Positions 39,901 to 52,132 are shown, counted from the first letter of the stretch. The stretch: 64,000 nt of DNA from Paracentrotus lividus (GCA_940671915.1 CALNVZ010003426.1:49688810-49752809); one strand, 5' to 3'. The notes: a model not told the origin generated them from the sequence alone. Numbers and translations are program-made.

Positions 39901-41481
39901 GTGATGATCAACGAGCTAAAACGTGATGTAGGGGACAGTGGTGTATTACAATTCTATTATTTTTTTTTTTTTTCTGGGTGCGCGGGGGGGGCGGCGAAAC
40001 ATGCGTGCGTCCATTATGCAAAGTGGTTTCCTTCGATAGAGGTGCTAAAAATAAATCGGAAACTTACTTTAACTAGTGACTGATCCAGGGTCTGGTGGTG
40101 TTGCTGCTGGTGTTGGTGATTATTTAAAAAAAAAAAAATGAATGTCATCATGTTATTAATCATTAAATTGACCATAATATGCTTGCTATGCTTGCTATTC
40201 ATGTTGACTTAGATAACGCATCATAATATAGGTCTATTAATTTACCAAAGAAATGCATTTAGAGCTCCAAAGAAAAATATACAGCTGACACGTATATTGA
40301 ATAACCAAAACGATAGTATTGCCATTTCTTTATACATAGCCGGTAGACATACATTTTCAAAATTTAAGATTAGATGAATAAACTAAAAATATTCAGGGCC
40401 GCGGAGATTTTTTTTTAGTGGGCCGGGGAGGGGGCTAAACTTGCTTAGAAAAAAAAAAAAAAAAAGGAATCTCGATTAAAATGATATTTTTAGCGTTTTT
40501 GTAAAGCTCCCCACCTCCTCAGTTCCGTCGTATGATGCTGTAACACAGTAAGCAAGTAAAGTAGTCGGAAATATTCTAACACGGTAAGGAAAAAAAAACA
40601 TCTCTCGCAAATTGACAATCAGAGCTATTTGAGAGAAAATCAACCTACTTTTAATACCAAATAACTTCAAAATTACATGTAGTTATTATGAATGTATTTT
40701 AAAATATTTTTCGGTATGTCATATCTGACATTTCTGAAAGAGTAATGAAGCTATAAGATTCTGTAAGTAATTGTAGATTAGATTATCATCCTTTATCTGG
40801 GGTGATTGAACTTTCAATATAATATTATTGTCATGATTGTGTATATATACTTTATTTATGATAACTTTTGTGGTTATACTATTCATGTATACATGTATAT
40901 ATATATGTGTGTTATGCCAAATCGTCTTCCGTGTATACTGCTTTAAAGAATACATTTTTTTTTTTTTTTTTTTTTTTGGGGGGGGGGGGTAAAAAGATTT
41001 GTAATAGGTAGGCCTATGTAACAAAATTATCAAGTTATGGATATCTTTTATGTATTAAATTTGTTAAAATAAATATAATAAACGTAGATTTAACATTGGT
41101 ATTTGTTTGTTTTCATTAAATTTGAGATACATGTTTCTCTCTCATAGTCTCTCTAAAAAAATGAATCAATCAATAAATAAAAAAATTTGAATAGACAATT
41201 TGACCACATTCTTGGTCCAGTGTGGCCATGCACTGGGATACTGATTCGGTATAAATTTAGGTCAATGAGGAAAATATAACTCAGAATGATGTAACCCAAT
41301 AAACCGAGACTGAGGTCAATTTGACCATTCATTTTCTAGAGAGTATGGGATTAGGAATGATCAAAATTATGAGGAAAGATGCTCCAGTGATGTCAAGTGG
41401 TAAAATTGGTGGTCTTCAAACATGTGGGATTCTTGGTTTCAAACCAGGCCAACAGAATTCATTCCTTGGTATGTGAGGTAA
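39901..41481. other. Intergenic, no gene seen
   Basis: AT-rich, with several T-run to G-run transitions (about 39960-39991 and 40956-40989) and a poly-A at 40450-40466. No supported exon. Confidence 0.5.
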
Positions 41482-41886
41482 GGGTGGTATCTCACTTCAC
41501 GGAGACGTCTCCACGACGGATAAAACGTATTAGAGACGTCTCCGATACTTTATTCCGTCGCGGAGACGTCTCTGATGTCTCTGAGACGTCTCTGCGACGT
41601 CTCCGCGACAATTTTCAAAAAGTGTGTCAAAGAAGTTTCAAAGAATCGTCTCAAAGTAGTTTCCGCGACTAATGAAAGGTCTCGGAGATGTCTCGGAGAC
41701 GTCTCCGCGATGTTTATTTGAAACTGCTTTAAGACATTTTTTTTTTTTTTTTTTTTTTTTTAATTTCTTTGAGACAGTTTTTGAAAATTATCGCGGAGAC
41801 GTCTCCGCGACGGAATAAAGTTTCGGAGACGTCTCTAATACTTTTTATCCGTAGCGGAGACGTCTCCGCGAAGTAAGATACCACCC
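41482..41886. mobile_element. TAA-flanked TIR element, 405 bp
   Basis: Starts GGGTGGTATCTCACTTCACG and ends CGCGAAGTAAGATACCACCC, flanked by TAA (41479-41481, 41887-41889). The interior contains many GGAGACGTCTC words and a T-run at 41738-41761. It is the same family as 28638-29259. No coding capacity. The class (PIF/Harbinger-like) is inferred from the 3-bp TAA duplication. Confidence 0.8.
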
Positions 41887-42249
41887 TAAGCATTGCTCAA
41901 GAAAATTAATCATAAGTCCAATGAGTGCTAATCGAGAATCTTGAATGGACCTGTTTACTAAAATTCAGATTTTATGCATATTTATTCCTGGTGACATAGT
42001 AACTAAACAAGGTATTCGAACAAACAACCTGTAATAAAAGAATAAACCACTGCAATTCATAGTAGGGGAGACCGGGGACCATTGTAACAGTTTTTCCCTA
42101 ATTTGACCTATCAACTTTATTAAAGCTAAATACTTGCTTAAAACTAAATAACATGAAATATACATATCTCAGCTTGACATATGAATAGGTTCGAGTTAAG
42201 TACAACAAGTTATTTTGAAGCCATTACCATTTCAAAACAAGAAGTCGAG

Positions 42250-42290
42250 TGTTACAATTGCCCCTTGTCCATGCAGGGGCAATTGTAACA
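42250..42290. repeat. Perfect 16-bp hairpin, 9-base loop
   Basis: TGTTACAATTGCCCCT and its exact complement AGGGGCAATTGTAACA, separated by TGTCCATGC. Further CAATTGTAACA words stand nearby (42303). Function unknown; it may be part of an old repeat. Confidence 0.8.
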
Positions 42291-42326
42291 GACGTACCGG
42301 GCAATTGTAACACATGGAATTGTTAT

Positions 42327-44034
42327 ATACACAACAAAAAAAGTAAGTCCCCCCTTAATCAAAATGATGTAACTTTTGATCCAAGAGGAGTTTTACGAAT
42401 TTTATTACATGTGCTTGTAGGTAATTTTATCAGCTTCCATTTCAGTGAATTTTTACTGAAATTCGTTAAGTCATGCTTCAATGAGTACAGTTAAAAGGCA
42501 AAAATGTCACTTTTCGAAAGTCACAAGGTTAGTTTCATAACTTTAATTCAATAATATTGGAACAAATTGAAACTTTTTAGTAAAAGATTTGTTCAGAAGG
42601 GTTGTTGCAGTTAACTCCAAACACATCAAACGACTTTTGCATTAAATTTCACGTTTGGATGACCATGAGGTAAAATTTGTAAAAACTGCATTTTTTTTAC
42701 ACATTTTTACTTTTAAAAATTATTGATTATGACGTAATATGCAATCTGGAAGAGTGTTTTAAACAATGCCCATCAATTCACGGTTGAATGAACACTTAAT
42801 AAGAACAAAAGAGATATTTTAAATTTTTTAAGGTAAGTATTGTTCCGTTTTGTGTAATAAAATCATTTAATCAACATTTTTTTGTGATATGTATGTCAAA
42901 TAACTTTTTTCAAATGATGCTATGGCATTTTATTAAAAATTCACGCTTCAATGAACACGTGATACATGAAAAGCCATTTTTTTTCGTTTGTGGACCAAAA
43001 TTCAATCGCTTACTTTGGATAATTGTCACAGACCTTCTTGGATAGTTCATTTGATTTGAGTTTCACGAAAATTCCAGTGTTTTATGCTTCAGTGAGCAGA
43101 AGTTATTAGAAAAATATGAAAAAAAGTAAGAATTTCAGAGCTTTGGCCCCATCCTGTGCCTTATCAGATCCTCAATTTAGCATTAGTTCCTGTTAGTTAA
43201 CACCACCCTGAAGCTGTGTGCCAAGTTTCGTGAAAAAACTCCCAGCAGAATGAACAAAAATCATCAATGAAATTAAGCCGATTTTCAACTTTGTTCAGAT
43301 TTTGATTTCCTCTCCACTGACATTGTGTACAATCTCGAAGAAAAAACAAGCCCCAAATCAACATGCTGGAACTTTTTAACAGAAAGGTGTTGAGTAATAT
43401 CGTTTGGCGGTTATGTTTATAAACTCATCGACTAACTTATGTGCGAAAATGAAATAAAACCCAAGGGTCATGCATGAATAAACACATGTTAAAGGCGAAA
43501 TTGTCATTACAAAAGTCACAAAATTAACCTTAAAGTGTGCTCACTCGTCCATGACACGACGAATAGTGCTCATTTTCTCACAAAATGTGTTGATAATGTT
43601 GATGATAATATCTGATGTCAATTCTTTGAATAAAATTTTTGGATTTTACCATTTTTGGAGGCCTGAACATAATTCTTAAAATTGTGCTCACTCATCCATG
43701 AAAAATAGAGAAATGTATCGGGATCGGTGTTGGATGATAAAATTTTGGATGATAAATCCACCAAAACAATTAAAGACAAGGTAAAAAGAAAATTTTACAA
43801 AATTGTTATTTTGACAGCCTCCAAAATGACCCCTATGACTGTTGAAAATGTTCATTTTGCTTTAAACGTTGATCACTCATGCATGTCTAAAGTGATCGAT
43901 GTGATTTTTTTTACAGAAGGTACTCAATAAATGGATATAACTTCCCTCCAAATTATTGTACTCAAAACAAACTCGTTCAAAAGTTACATCATTTTGATTA
44001 GGGGGGGGGGGGACTTACTTTTTTTGTTGTGTAT
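42327..44034. mobile_element. 1.7-kb TIR element with degenerate internal repeats
   Basis: Left end TATACACAACAAAAAAAGTA, then AGTCCCCCCTTAATCAAAAT and GATGTAACTTTTGA. The right end at about 43975-44034 is the complement, with a longer G run. The ends are about 55 bp and sit in a TATA context, so a TA duplication is possible. Internally there are about eight degenerate units of about 100-200 bases with phrases such as GCTCACTCATCCATGA or its complement-like TTCAATGAACAC. No transposase frame. Superfamily unassigned. Confidence 0.65.
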
Positions 44035-44454
44035 ATTTTGTGTTTCTTTATCAAAGCTATGCACTTGACAGATCCAAGATTTAAACATCATTAACCACAT
44101 AAACTAATTATAATGAAACATGACAATGTGATTGACTCATTTATATTATATTTTTCACTTGTTATATGCATGATATGGGGAAAAAGTTATGATATGTTTT
44201 TAATTTTTTTTTTTAAGGTTGTTGTGGCTTCAACCTTTAACTGTAGAACTATAGATTCTTCATCAATTCATATTTTGGTTCTTTATCTACTTTGTACCTA
44301 CCCAATATATCTTTAAACTGACAACTGTGCTATAACACTTATTATTAGGCCTACGCCTTTTGACTTTAACGCATAAAGTGATACATTTCTGAGAAGAAGT
44401 AAAAATGACATTTTATTTGTTAAATCAATCTTCAAAATTTATGCCACTTTTTTT

Positions 44455-45174
44455 TTCTGGCAAAATCAATATTTCTTTGCCCTGTTAACTAAACGTATTG
44501 GACATCTATTTTCAGGTATCATATTAAAAAATATATTTTAGTCTTTTATGTTGGCTCCCATCTCTCCCTCCAAGTTATTTAATTCTCATGTCTGAGCTTA
44601 TAGATATGGTTACCTTTTGTTTTTGTAAAGCATTATAATTGACAATACATTCAAAGTTATGAAGTTCTGATGCTTGAGCTTATCGACGAGGCTACTCTTT
44701 GCTGTTTTTCTTTATTTCCAAGTCTATTCCTATTTACAATTTTGGCATTAAATAAACCTATTACACAATGTTCACTTTCTTCATTTTTTCAACCTTTTCT
44801 TTTTTAGTAAAATGATATAAGTTATAAAAAAAACAGGAAAAAATACTGAAGGCTCTGATTACAATGAAACAAATGATAAACAAACTAAAGACATTTTTTT
44901 TCCCCGGACAAAATCAATATTTCTTTGCCTTTTCAACAAAACGTATTGGACAGATATGTTCAAAGTAATTTAATTCTCATGTCTGAGCTTATAGATATGG
45001 TTACCTTTTGTTTTTGTAAAGCATTATAATTGACAATACATTCAAAGTTATGAAGTTCTGATGCTTGAGCTTATCGACGAGGCTACTCTTTGCTGTTTTT
45101 CTTTATTTCCAAGTCTATTCCTATTTACAATTTTTGCATTAAATAAACCTATTACACAATGTTCACTTTCTTCA
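44455..45174 (+). repeat. Direct duplication of ~205-330 bases
   Basis: 44579-44783 and 44969-45174 are almost identical (CTCATGTCTGAGCTTATAGA through AACCTATTACACAATGTTCA). Flanking text at 44455-44520 and 44896-44960 (AAAATCAATATTTCTTTGCC) is also shared with more changes. It is a local duplication of an AT-rich unit without coding signal. Confidence 0.8.
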
Positions 45175-45180
45175 GTTTTC

Positions 45181-45290
45181 AAACATTAGTTGTTACAATG
45201 TCGGATAAGCCTCAGACAAGCTTTCAGGTTGTCAAGAACAACCTTTGTTAAAAAAAGTATGAATAAAATCTGAATATGTTAGTAGATGGG
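45181..45290 (+). repeat. Dispersed repeat, copy 1 (also at 55275-55390)
   Basis: GTTGTTACAATGTCGG, then CAAGCTTTCAGGTTGTCAAG and AACAA, matches 55284-55340. A related word, GACATAGTAAC with AACAACCTGT.ATAAAAGAAT, occurs at 41993-42043 and 55205-55245. Confidence 0.6.
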
Positions 45291-45530
45291 TCTATTTGGA
45301 TATATTGGATCGAAAGATGAGCTGTCAAAGTTAATGTTATGGGTTTCTATACCGTCACTGGTTAATATTTTTGTACACTCGTAATACTACGGGATAAATA
45401 TAACCAAAAATCATAGAATCCACGCCATTTGTATACACCAAGAACTAACACAGAATAAAAAAAAGAAATTAATAAAAAAAAAACAAAAAAACATAACGTT
45501 TACTTTTGATTAAAAGAACAATTTACTTAC

Positions 45531-45670
45531 GCAATACTGTGGATGGTTTCCTTTGGTTCCCTATAAGGACCGAACAGATCGGTTGACTGTACCGTACGGG
45601 AGACTAGAGCGGTGTAGAGAGGGGGTCCCGGTGGGTCCCAGGTTCGAACTGCAGCAGGGACAGCAATCAT
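45531..45670 (-). CDS. Orphan first coding exon, 46 codons
   Basis: On the minus strand an ATG (AAGATGA context) at 45670 opens 46 codons: MIAVPAAVRTWDPPGPPLYT, ALVSRTVQSTDLFGPYREPK, ETIHSI. They end at a near-perfect donor (ATTGC|GTAAGT, 45531/45530) leaving two bases. Codon use, high local GC and a promoter-like upstream region support a real exon. I could not find its next exon. Its phase would fit the 34809 exon of the 608-aa gene, so it may be an alternative start of that gene 10 kb away. It may equally belong to a separate gene disrupted or hidden by the repeats at 41.5-45.3 kb. Confidence 0.5.
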
Positions 45671-45952
45671 CTTTGTATTCTCGTCTCAAAGTTATATTTC
45701 GGCTTATATTTTCGTTTTGAATTTACTTCATAAAACTGAAGGTCAAACAATTTTTGAAATGCATGTGTTTCTTGATATTAAATTTGTATGCCCTACTATA
45801 GCTACTTCCAAAATTTGTTATTTGTGTTCTGAATGTTGACATTATTTTGATGATTTTAGCCCATTGTTTTATGTTGTCTGAAGAATGATGATGTCATTAT
45901 TGCTCTGAGGGCGCGCAGTGCAGCGCAGATACCCTACGTAACAATAGACTTC

Positions 45953-46015
45953 GCGCATGCTCATTCTCAATGTGCTTATATGACGTAAACAATGCCTCAT
46001 CAGAATGCGCATGCG
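45953..46015 (-). promoter_or_regulatory. NRF-1-like and CRE-like sites upstream of orphan exon
   Basis: GCGCATGC (45953-45960) and TGCGCATGCG (46006-46015) resemble the NRF-1 core, and TGACGTAA (45981-45988) resembles a CRE. They lie 280-345 bases upstream of the ATG at 45670 in a GC-rich island within AT-rich sequence. Confidence 0.5.
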
Positions 46016-48052
46016 TTTGCCTGCTCGATTTTAGGATGGGGGTGTGAAGATACAACTTACAGCATGTACAGTATGAAAACTCTTTGCTGGTTAATCAAGA
46101 CTGGCTTCGAGTTTTGTTTCATTTAAATTTGTACATTTTTACGAATATTTTTGTTGCCATTCATTTTTATTCAGGACATGGGAGGCCAAGGATAATAATA
46201 ACACCCCCTCCTAAAAAAAATAATGATAAAGAAAAAAATAATAATAATAAATAAATAAATAAAATAAAATCAGAATAAAACCAAACATACACCGCCATTG
46301 CCCATGTTGAATGCAGAATTTGAACAACACTTCATGAGTTCGTAATTATAGGCCCGGTAATGAAATCATTATTTTAATCCGGAATTTGTGGACATAATTA
46401 TGAAGAAAACCTTTTCATGATTTATTATCTGAAATCTAAAAACATCTAACAATGAAAATTCTACACTCTTAGTTTAATTCATATTCCATCATTCAATTCT
46501 TTTTCTGATACATTGTAAGTATAGTCACACTAAAATAATAATAATAATAATAAAATGATTTTTAGAAAAGGCAAGCCGCATAGTAACATTATTTTCACTG
46601 GGGGCGCTATTACACTGAAAGCTACAATAACATTTATCATTTAATTGAAAATATGGTATTGTTAGTTTTCATGAGATGATAAAAACTACATATTATCTGT
46701 CTAAACCGAAGTTTCGTTGGTACATTAATTGTCCGAAAGTTCATTGGTCCGAAAACGAAATAAGGTTAATAAATTCGAAAATGAAAACAGGGATGATAAG
46801 TCCAAAAATGTAATAGAACGGTTAGTCTATTTTTGAACCAGCGAACCTTGGAATAAACGTTAGGAATAAAAAAGGATTTTTTATTTTCAGAGCAACGAAC
46901 CCTATCCAATTTTCGGACCAAAGAACCTTCGAACTATCCTGACTATTTCATTTGCATCAAACTGGACAAACGAATATTCGGGTAAATTTCCGTGTTTGGG
47001 TACACGAACCTTCAGAACAATCTGCTATATCATTGTACCTCAAATCAAACTCACGCAATCCACCGATGTCCCTTTTAACCGCCAACACCTTTATCTTCAT
47101 GATCGCTTTAAAAGCAAAAAATAAAATAAAATAAATGATATAAAAAAGGGGTGGCGCGGCCTCATTTTTTCCCTTTGAGATTCAGACGGTTTTTTTGTGC
47201 CCCATCTTATCTCCTCAAAATGGTATAGTCAGGTGTTGTATGAGAAGTTGTCAATAAATCCTACTTTAAATTTGGAGCTAATATATTTTTATAAGGTCCG
47301 GCCCCTGATGGTCCCAATATGATGTTTTATGAACTCTTAAAATCGTGTTTGACAAAATGTATATCAGGGGCCTGGAAATAGTAGATTGCAAAGCAACCCC
47401 TTCTTGCCATTATACCCGTCACATTATCCGTGTTAACAATGCCAACAATACATTCAAAGATGATGCCCATGTTTGTGATTATGTTTAAAGTGTTCTACAT
47501 TGAAATGCAAATTCCCCCCTTTTGTATAAATCGAGGGCTCCCAGTCATGCATAATAAGCTAGTAACGATACGCCATCGTGTTAGCAACAAAGGGCACCGC
47601 ACTGTGCTAGTTTAAATCCAAGGCGAACAGACGTTTTAAAAACAAAAATTACATATCACTCTTTACATTTTCCTCCAATAATAGTCTGGAAAATAATACA
47701 TCATCGATTCACCATGATAATGACTGTTATTTTTTTATTTGCTTCGACATAATAATGCATAAATAACGCAAAATTTCAATGAGTTTTGAACACGGTCTGC
47801 GAATAAATTCTAGGCAGCCATTGTGCGCATGTCTTTTGTGTTCAGGAAGTGCGCGCGTCTCTGGAGGACAATAGCCCAGGGACATTACACGATCGAAACA
47901 AATGTCATAAGTCAACAAAAGATCACATTTCATTAGGAAGCAATAGAAATAAAAAATAAAACACCGTAACTAATTAAACACTCATCAATTTAAGCAGAAT
48001 TAAGCCCAAATTAACTGAGAGCGCATCCACATTCGCTATTTCGGCGCAACAG
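46016..48052. other. Intergenic; GGTCCGAAA-type repeat, no gene
   Basis: 46700-47040 contains many related words (GTTCATTGGTCCGAAAA, CGAACCTT, TTTTCGGACCAAAGAACC) in both orientations, consistent with an old inverted-repeat element. No supported coding exon. Confidence 0.45.
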
Positions 48053-48184
48053 GTGATTCATTCAGACAATATTCTGGAAAGTGCCAACATTTTGGAAGCG
48101 ATATTTTCACGATTGTGCAGACGATTCATCTGTTCACTTTCACTCTTCATCAAGCTTTCGCTAACACAACCGAGAGTCATCACC

Positions 48185-49682
48185 ATGCCTAACTCCGGGT
48201 TTCAGGGACAAATCAACCAATGCTTCTACGGGACCTACAAGGGGGACCTGGTCCCGCTGGGAGACCAGTATGTCTCCGGGAATCTTCCAAATCCTGCATT
48301 CTGGAGGCGGTTTATTCGAGAGCCCGTTAATTCGAGGATCGAGACTCCAAACCCTAGGGTGCTCACAACCACTGAAGTGCTCGCCCCCACTCGACCCAAA
48401 AATATCTACTCCATGGGTGTGACCAGCAAGCAAAGCGATAAGTAAGATCATTATGATTTTGTTTGTTTTGATAAAAAAACATCGACTCCCCTAAAGGAAA
48501 TGTTTTTTTTTAGTTTCCGTGACTTATGGTGATTCTTATACTCGAGAAGATTTTCAAACATTACAAGGTTTATTGAGGAGGGGGGGGGGGGGGGGGGGGG
48601 GGGTGAAGATGGAAGCAAGATTTATATCGAGGGCATAAGGGATTGGGAATATTTCAGGAGATCAAAATAATGGTTCATAGGTCTATTTAGTTGGGATCTA
48701 TGGAAAGTTCCTGAAGAATTCCAAGTAGGCATAATTTTTTAAAACATATTTTTATATCATTTATTTATGTGTCATATATGCCGACATTACCATTGCTTGT
48801 TCTTCTTTTCTGCTTTCTTTTTAAATCGCAGAAGAGTGGTTGCGTCATAGAAATTTATGAAAAACATCTAAATCATAATTCGCACTATATGATTTGCAAC
48901 ATTCAGAACTCTTTCGATAGAAGTTTTATTTATTCAAACGCTGTTGTAATCTCGTCTCACCTCTTGTAAATGGAAAAACAATGCCTATGTTTGGCTTTGA
49001 AACAAAATCGATTCAATTGTCTTTATAAATGGGACATAGTGATCAGTGAAACAAAGTCAACAGACAATCAATAGCAATCACATTGAACTTAAGGGCAAAG
49101 TTGGGAAATTGATTCAAAATTAGCAGACAATGAATTTATCCATCAACATGTACACCTGTAAGCCTTTATATATATTATGTACTTTTCGGTTTTGATGTAA
49201 ATGACTGACAAAATAGATTTTCGCGGGTTTTATTGAAAAAAGTATATTTTAAAATGGGACACGATTTGGGGAGAGGAAGATTTATTTAACTAATACACAA
49301 TCCAATAAAGTTTGATGATCTATATTTTATAATTGATTTGTTCTATAGAATCCATGACATTGTAATACATAGTAGTTAGTACTTCATGATTCAAACAGTA
49401 ATGATCTGTAGCCCCAGTTATAAAAAATTAATTGTTGCTTGTTGCTTCAATTATATTTGAGATTACTTAAAACTCTATTTTGGAAGGAAAATATCCCCAA
49501 CTTTTAAAAATATATTTATGGTCCCAATTTAGTTCTTATTCAATGGTTACATTATTTACCCATTTTTGCTTTAATCATTTAACTGTTTCTTATCTCTTCT
49601 TTTTTCCTTTAATATGTTAAAAGCTAAACCTTTCTTGTTATTTTTCTCATTCGTTTACCCGTTGTCCGCCCGGCTCTCTCTC

Positions 49683-49716
<34 letters not shown>

Positions 49717-50092
49717 GTTTTTGTACTTCTACATCACTATTCCAACTAAGATTTCAATCTTCCCCTATTTTAGGTTCACAATCTTCGTTGACTTTTAATA
49801 TTTCGTCTTCTACTTGCTTTTAAACAGGCCTACGACGCTACCAAAACTGACCACGCACCATGAGGGATCGGACAACGCCCCTGCTCCTGTCCGCCCCAGA
49901 AATCCTTCAACCGCCAGGGGGCGCTCTCGCGAGGCCAAAATTCATCTGGTTGCCCTGAACTCACTGGCTCCTTTTGCTACAACCTACAAACCAACGTGTG
50001 GCTTTTTCTTCTCAAGATGTACGGACAACAAGAAAAAAGAGATGGGCATCCCCGCGACAGATCTTGTGAAATACCGTTACTATGTGAAATAA
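48185..50092 (+). CDS. Two-exon gene, 173-aa PTCG-motif protein
   Basis: Exon 1 is 48185-48441: the ATG is in a CACCATGC context and it ends GATAA|GTAAGA, leaving two bases. Exon 2 is 49828-50092 after the acceptor TTGCTTTTAAACAG. The phases match, giving 173 residues and a stop at 50090-50092. A likely AATAAA is at 50315-50320. Residues 1-80 contain QCFYGTYKGDLVPLGDQYVS and NLPNPAFWRRFIREP. The pattern Y.VSG.LP....W recalls small axonemal proteins of the Pierce type, but only loosely. Residues 134-161 (APFATTYKPTCGFFFSRCTD, NKKKEMGIP) match the C-terminus of the 140-aa protein at 39421-39843, so the two are probably paralogues or share a domain. No signal peptide or membrane segment. Function not established. 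Confidence 0.75.
48442..49827. other. Intron of the 173-aa gene; poly-G and TC tracts
   Basis: 1386-base intron with a poly-G run at about 48581-48603, a TC/TCTG tract at about 49674-49716 and otherwise AT-rich text. No nested gene seen. Confidence 0.6.
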
Positions 50093-50314
50093 GGATGAAA
50101 TTACAAAGACTCCAAAATCAATTGACTATCATCGAATGCTATTGTATATATTTTTTGACTGAAACTCAGATATGAAGTTGCTTCTCGTCAAACTGATTTA
50201 ATTGCTTGCCTATCTTCTTGAAATGCATGTCTTCCTTTGATGCACTGTCATTTCTTCTGTTGCAATCTACAATTGTATATATTAAAATCTTATTATTTGC
50301 ATGCATGATAAAAA

Positions 50315-50320
50315 AATAAA
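50315..50320 (+). terminator. Possible polyadenylation signal AATAAA
   Basis: AATAAA 223 bases past the stop at 50092, inside an A-rich stretch, so specificity is moderate. Confidence 0.4.
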
Positions 50321-50459
50321 AATTTAAAAAAAAACATGGCGTTGTGCATGTTTAGTTAAGTAAAAGTGTTATGTTGAATTGAAGTAATATAAGGAGTATT
50401 GGTATATATAGGCCTCCGAAAGAAACATATTTGTCTGAAATAAGGATGGTTCGAAAAGA

Positions 50460-50490
50460 GAAAGATAGGAGAGAAAGAGAGAGAGAGAGA

Positions 50491-50532
<42 letters not shown>
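50460..50532. repeat. (GA)n microsatellite
   Basis: GA-rich tract, followed at 50610-50695 by an A/AC-rich stretch. The long frames on both strands here are by-products of low complexity. Confidence 0.9.
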
Positions 50533-50533
<1 letters not shown>

Positions 50534-50815
50534 GTTTAAAACCAGCGGATGGTACATCAGAAAATATTGGAATGTGTTTTCATAATAGGGGGATACTTGG
50601 AGCACCTCAAAAACAAACAAAAAGCAAAAAACAAAAAAAAACCAACAACAACAACAAACAAACAAAACAAAACAAAAATAAAAGAAGAAAAATGAAAAGC
50701 TATTCGAGAGGGCGTTTCCCCCTTTTCTTATTCCATCAGACTTTATTAATTTGCACTCTTGGATCAAAGACCAAAGTGTGCATTGATTGTTCGAGTTAAT
50801 ATTGTCAGTAATCAT

Positions 50816-51784
50816 ACACTGTTCGTCATAAAGGTGGAATATTTTTTTCTGGCTCAAGCGACATTATGTTGCTCCGTTATTAATTTATTGAATGTGTTTG
50901 TCACCTATTTCACTTTCTGGGATCCTGGGTATATCTTGGACGTTCCCTCAACCCTTCACGGGAATTTTTCTTCAAAAAAGTTTGTCATCCCCAGAAGATG
51001 GCCATTTTCGTCATTTTTTCTTATTTTGGGGGCCCCTTTTTTGTTCACGCGACCCACCAAGGCCCCCTCAGTCCTATCCCAAGGAAACACGTCTGAGGTG
51101 GAGATTTGTTATTGTTCTTTAAATTAAATCTAGATTTATGGTTACAGGCTCGACTCATTTGTCTAAGGGAGGGGTCAAAATTTATTTTGATTGGGGTTCA
51201 ACATTCATTTTATTCATTTTTACACCATGGAAATTTCTATCTTCCCTAAATTGTATTGTAAAATCTCAACCAAACATAAATCAAAGTAAAATATTATCAA
51301 TAATCACTATTTACAGCCTTGTCATCAAGGCTTAACAAAATGTAAAGGGAAAATGACGATATTTAAGGGTTAAAGGTGGTTTTTCATTTCTTTTGTTTTC
51401 AATATAAAGATGGAATAAAATATTCCGAATTTTCACCAATCTCGTTTTTCACTTCAACCCCTCCCCTAGACAAGAGACCTTAGCCTGTCCCCGGAAACAG
51501 TACACCTCAGTCGCGTTTCCTGGGGGTAGGCCTGAGGGGGGCCTGATCGGCCGGGGAAAAAAAGGGGGCCCCAAAATGAGAAAAAATGACAAAAATGGGC
51601 ATCACGGGGGTTGACAAAACTTTTTTGGAAAAAGGTCCACGTGAAGGGTTGGGGAAATGTCCAAGATATAGCCAGGGTCCCAAAAATTAAAAGCAGTTAC
51701 AAACATATTCAAGAAATTAAAGTCAGAGCAACATCATGTCGCTATAGCGGCAAAACAATATTCCACCTTTATGACGGACAGTGT
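50816..51784. mobile_element. 969-bp foldback element, ~270-bp arms
   Basis: The left arm from 50816 (ACACTGTTCGTCATAAAGGT) and the right arm ending at 51784 (its complement with about 10-20 percent change) pair through about 51085 and 51500. The spacer is about 400 bases. AGTAAT stands on both sides (50807-50812, 51785-51790), possibly part of the target duplication. The arms contain GGGGGCCCC-type words and ACCTCAG.CG.GTTTCCT. No coding capacity. Confidence 0.7.
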
Positions 51785-52096
51785 AGTAATATATTATAAT
51801 TGTAAGTGTCATGTTTCAATACAGCTACGCATTCCTCAACTGGTTGTTTGTTTTATTGTTCGTTTGACAAAAGCTAATTTTTTGTATCGGTATTCGAATA
51901 ATTGAAATAACTCCAAAAAATTCAATTGGGAACTAATATCCGCCTCTCATGTCACTACCCTCCAAAGCGCATCATATTATTTTTTTTTTTTTCTCTCTCT
52001 CTCGATAACGTAATTCGAGGATTTATGTTCCTATATATTTTTTGGTTTTATTTATCATAAACGGCGCAATCATTCATAGATCATCCAGTAAGTTTA

Positions 52097-52097
<1 letters not shown>

Positions 52098-52131
<34 letters not shown>
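52098..52131. repeat. Poly-A run
   Basis: 34 uninterrupted A. Confidence 0.95.
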
Positions 52132-52132
<1 letters not shown>

